Source: Nostoc sp. TCL240-02 (lineage in GTDB: Bacteria > Cyanobacteriota > Cyanobacteriia > Cyanobacteriales > Nostocaceae). From it: a stretch of DNA of 64,000 nt. The notes under the pieces are model-generated. The model made no database searches and had not been told where the DNA came from. It saw only the letters and a list, made by a program, of their open reading frames with translations. A program made the position numbers and the translations under genes. The DNA lies in NCBI RefSeq assembly GCF_013343235.1, contig NZ_CP040094.1:2976501-3040500 (forward strand), written 5' to 3'. Below are positions 62,674 to 64,000 of this stretch, in pieces; within the stretch, counting starts at the first letter, position 1, and every line of letters begins with the position of its first letter.

Positions 62674-63456
62674 ATGGCAAATAAACGCTTTTATCACATT
62701 GGCTTTGGACAAGATGATTTAGGTTCATCGCCTCCCAGCATTGCCCTATTATCTGGTGAGCCAGAGCGATCGCATCTAATTGCCCAAACTTATTTCCAAG
62801 ATGTCCGCTTATTATCGGAAAATCGCGGACTCAATAGCTATGTAGGATATTTACCAAATGGCCGCAGCATATTATCGGCTACAAGTGGTATGGGTGCGCC
62901 TTCATTAAGTATTGTAGTCAACGAGTTGATACAAGTAGGAATTCGGCAAATTATTCGCATTGGAACTTGCGGAGCAATTCAACCTTATATACCAGTCGGT
63001 AGCGTTGTTATTAGCAGTGCAGCATTATGTCGCCAAGGTGCAGCTTATGACATTGCGCCTGTGGAATATCCAGCCGCAGCCGATCCTTTTCTGACAGTTG
63101 CTTTAGTTAAAGCCGCGCGAGAATTAAAGGTTGAACATTACATCGGAATTACGGCATCAGTTGATACTTTTTACGAAGGACAAGAACGCACTGATTCCGC
63201 GAATCCAAATTTAATGCGATCGCTGCATGGCATCACAGAAGAATATCGGCGCTTGAATATCTTGAATTATGAGATGGAATCCGGCACACTATTCAAAATG
63301 GCAGGTGTGTACAATTTTGCTGCTGCTGCTGTTTGCGGTGTAGTTGCTGGGCGTACCACGAGTGAAAATATCATCTTAGAACAGAGGGATATTGCTGTGA
63401 AAAATGCGATCGCAATTGCTGTAAATGCAGCAGCAATCTTTAAGTCAGACAATTAA
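62674..63456 (+). CDS. udp: Uridine phosphorylase-like nucleoside phosphorylase
   Basis: 260 residues, PNP/UDP family. Phosphate-side Gly run and Arg (ALLSGEPERSHLIA), the SGMGAPSLSIVVNELI segment, RIGTCGAIQP, the nucleoside-binding VDTFYEGQER, and the ribose-side NYEMESGTLFKMAGV with the conserved Glu and Met. Splits uridine (or a related nucleoside) with phosphate for salvage. ATG 62674. Specificity within the family is not certain. Confidence 0.85.
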   Translation: MANKRFYHIGFGQDDLGSSPPSIALLSGEPERSHLIAQTYFQDVRLLSENRGLNSYVGYLPNGRSILSATSGMGAPSLSIVVNELIQVGIRQIIRIGTCGAIQPYIPVGSVVISSAALCRQGAAYDIAPVEYPAAADPFLTVALVKAARELKVEHYIGITASVDTFYEGQERTDSANPNLMRSLHGITEEYRRLNILNYEMESGTLFKMAGVYNFAAAAVCGVVAGRTTSENIILEQRDIAVKNAIAIAVNAAAIFKSDN

Positions 63457-63690
63457 TATTTACTTGATAAGTTAACTCTCAGTAGTTTCATCATGTCTTC
63501 ACCCAATCTTTAATTTTTTAGTCAGTAATTCTAGCTAGAATAGCTTACATAACGGCAATTTCTATATTCTAAAAATATATAAAATTACCATAAATATCCT
63601 AAAAATAAACACATTGTTTAACTCTTAAAAGTAAAAATTGTAAGCAATTTAGATCTCAATAAATATTGAAAAATTTGAGTGAAAGCTAAT
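63457..63690. other. AT-rich spacer
   Basis: 234 bases with nothing named; TATA-rich, likely the promoter region for the next gene. Confidence 0.4.
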
Positions 63691-64000
63691 ATGAATAATA
63701 TTTTTAGGTATGGGATTAAAACCATGACTTCAACTGTGATGTCTAGGAGGAGCTATGCCTACGCACTAATCCCAACGCTGATATTTTTAACATTCTCTCA
63801 TCAGGCAATAGCTGACGATCCAGGAGCATGTTACATGGTAACGTCCTCCGGTAAAACCGTTGGATTAGAAAGACTTTGTGGCAATATAGCCGCACCTTCA
63901 GACGACAAAGTTTTTCGAGTCTTAATTAAACGCCGCTTTGGTGGAACTCCTGTGATTGACGTTACCTTCAATGACAAAAAAACCTTTGAAATGATTGTAG
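63691..64000 (+). CDS. Aspartyl-protease-like (retropepsin-type) protein, 3'-partial
   Basis: Begins at ATG 63691 (or ATG 63724) and is still open at the window end. Signal or anchor (AYALIPTLIFLTFSHQAIA), a Cys-containing segment (GACYMVTSSGKTVGLERLCG), then VFRVLIKRRFGGTPVIDVTFNDKKTFEMIV. In clan AA aspartic proteases this last run directly precedes the catalytic DTGASG, which would fall just beyond base 64000. The start choice has no strong ribosome site. Catalysis therefore cannot be checked here. Confidence 0.7.
   Translation, partial: MNNIFRYGIKTMTSTVMSRRSYAYALIPTLIFLTFSHQAIADDPGACYMVTSSGKTVGLERLCGNIAAPSDDKVFRVLIKRRFGGTPVIDVTFNDKKTFEMIV

Noticed and set aside
1..64000. Stop-codon reassignment explaining the interrupted genes
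   Set aside because: TAG, TAA and TGA all appear as interruptions while the same codons end intact genes such as ilvA, purQ and rbp.

Overview
The window looks like chromosome from a heterocystous, filamentous cyanobacterium of the Nostoc/Anabaena type. The HIP1 octamer GCGATCGC is scattered throughout, the small dispersed repeats are of the Nostoc kind, and many proteins have the cyanobacterial form (purS-purQ pair, RRM protein with a Gly-rich tail, rubrerythrin, SLH-domain proteins, NACHT-WD40, caspase-like proteins, Uma2 and DUF433 genes). The genus is inferred from these features; there is no rRNA in the window.

Layout. 1-3.7 kb: a ribonucleotide reductase locus in decay. nrdA has an in-frame TAG, the 3' half of a group I intron with an HNH endonuclease follows, then a short nrdB exon fused to a truncated restriction-modification gene. 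4.1-8.0 kb: OmpR-type response regulator, D-Ala-D-Ala carboxypeptidase (S13), TauE/SafE exporter with its DUF1634 partner. 8.1-10.7 kb: an IS5-type element inserted in a small membrane-protein gene, then relics (USP-like domain, C5 methyltransferase, hicB split by a MITE). 10.8-16.6 kb: thioesterase pseudogene, two tandem exbB-exbD pairs, a TonB-like protein, Hsp20. 17.5-23 kb: Zn-ribbon protein and a two-repeat protein, ilvA, RNA-binding protein, IS982-type element. 23.7-31.5 kb: ABC exporter plus HlyD adaptor, purQ/purS, a Zur-like regulator, toxin-antitoxin remnants, Uma2, DUF433. 31.7-36.2 kb: a 1492-residue NACHT-WD40 STAND protein. 36.5-47.8 kb: stomatin/NfeD pair, PP2C phosphatase, rubrerythrin, short-chain dehydrogenase, efflux adaptor, SLH-glycoside hydrolase, HdeD-like and DUF1400-like proteins. 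48.5-51.8 kb: a caspase-repeat-TM-cyclophilin protein with an EACC1-like partner. 52.8-61.2 kb: PPOX protein, two inverted IS4-type copies flanking a pseudogene-rich segment. 61.4-64 kb: cyclopropane-synthase-like methyltransferase (frameshifted), uridine phosphorylase, start of an aspartyl-protease-like gene.

Two themes stand out. First, genome erosion is caught in the act: at least six genes are interrupted by a single in-frame stop (all three stop codons occur), others by short indels, MITEs, insertion sequences or very small repeats, while the housekeeping genes (ilvA, purS/Q, zur, rbp) look intact. Several insertions still show target-site duplications, so the original genes can be rebuilt. 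Second, the window carries conflict or cell-death type genes: the NACHT-WD40 protein, the caspase/EACC1-like pair (the best candidate for a poorly described system, because the caspase chain also carries a transmembrane segment and a cyclophilin domain), and toxin-antitoxin and restriction-modification debris.
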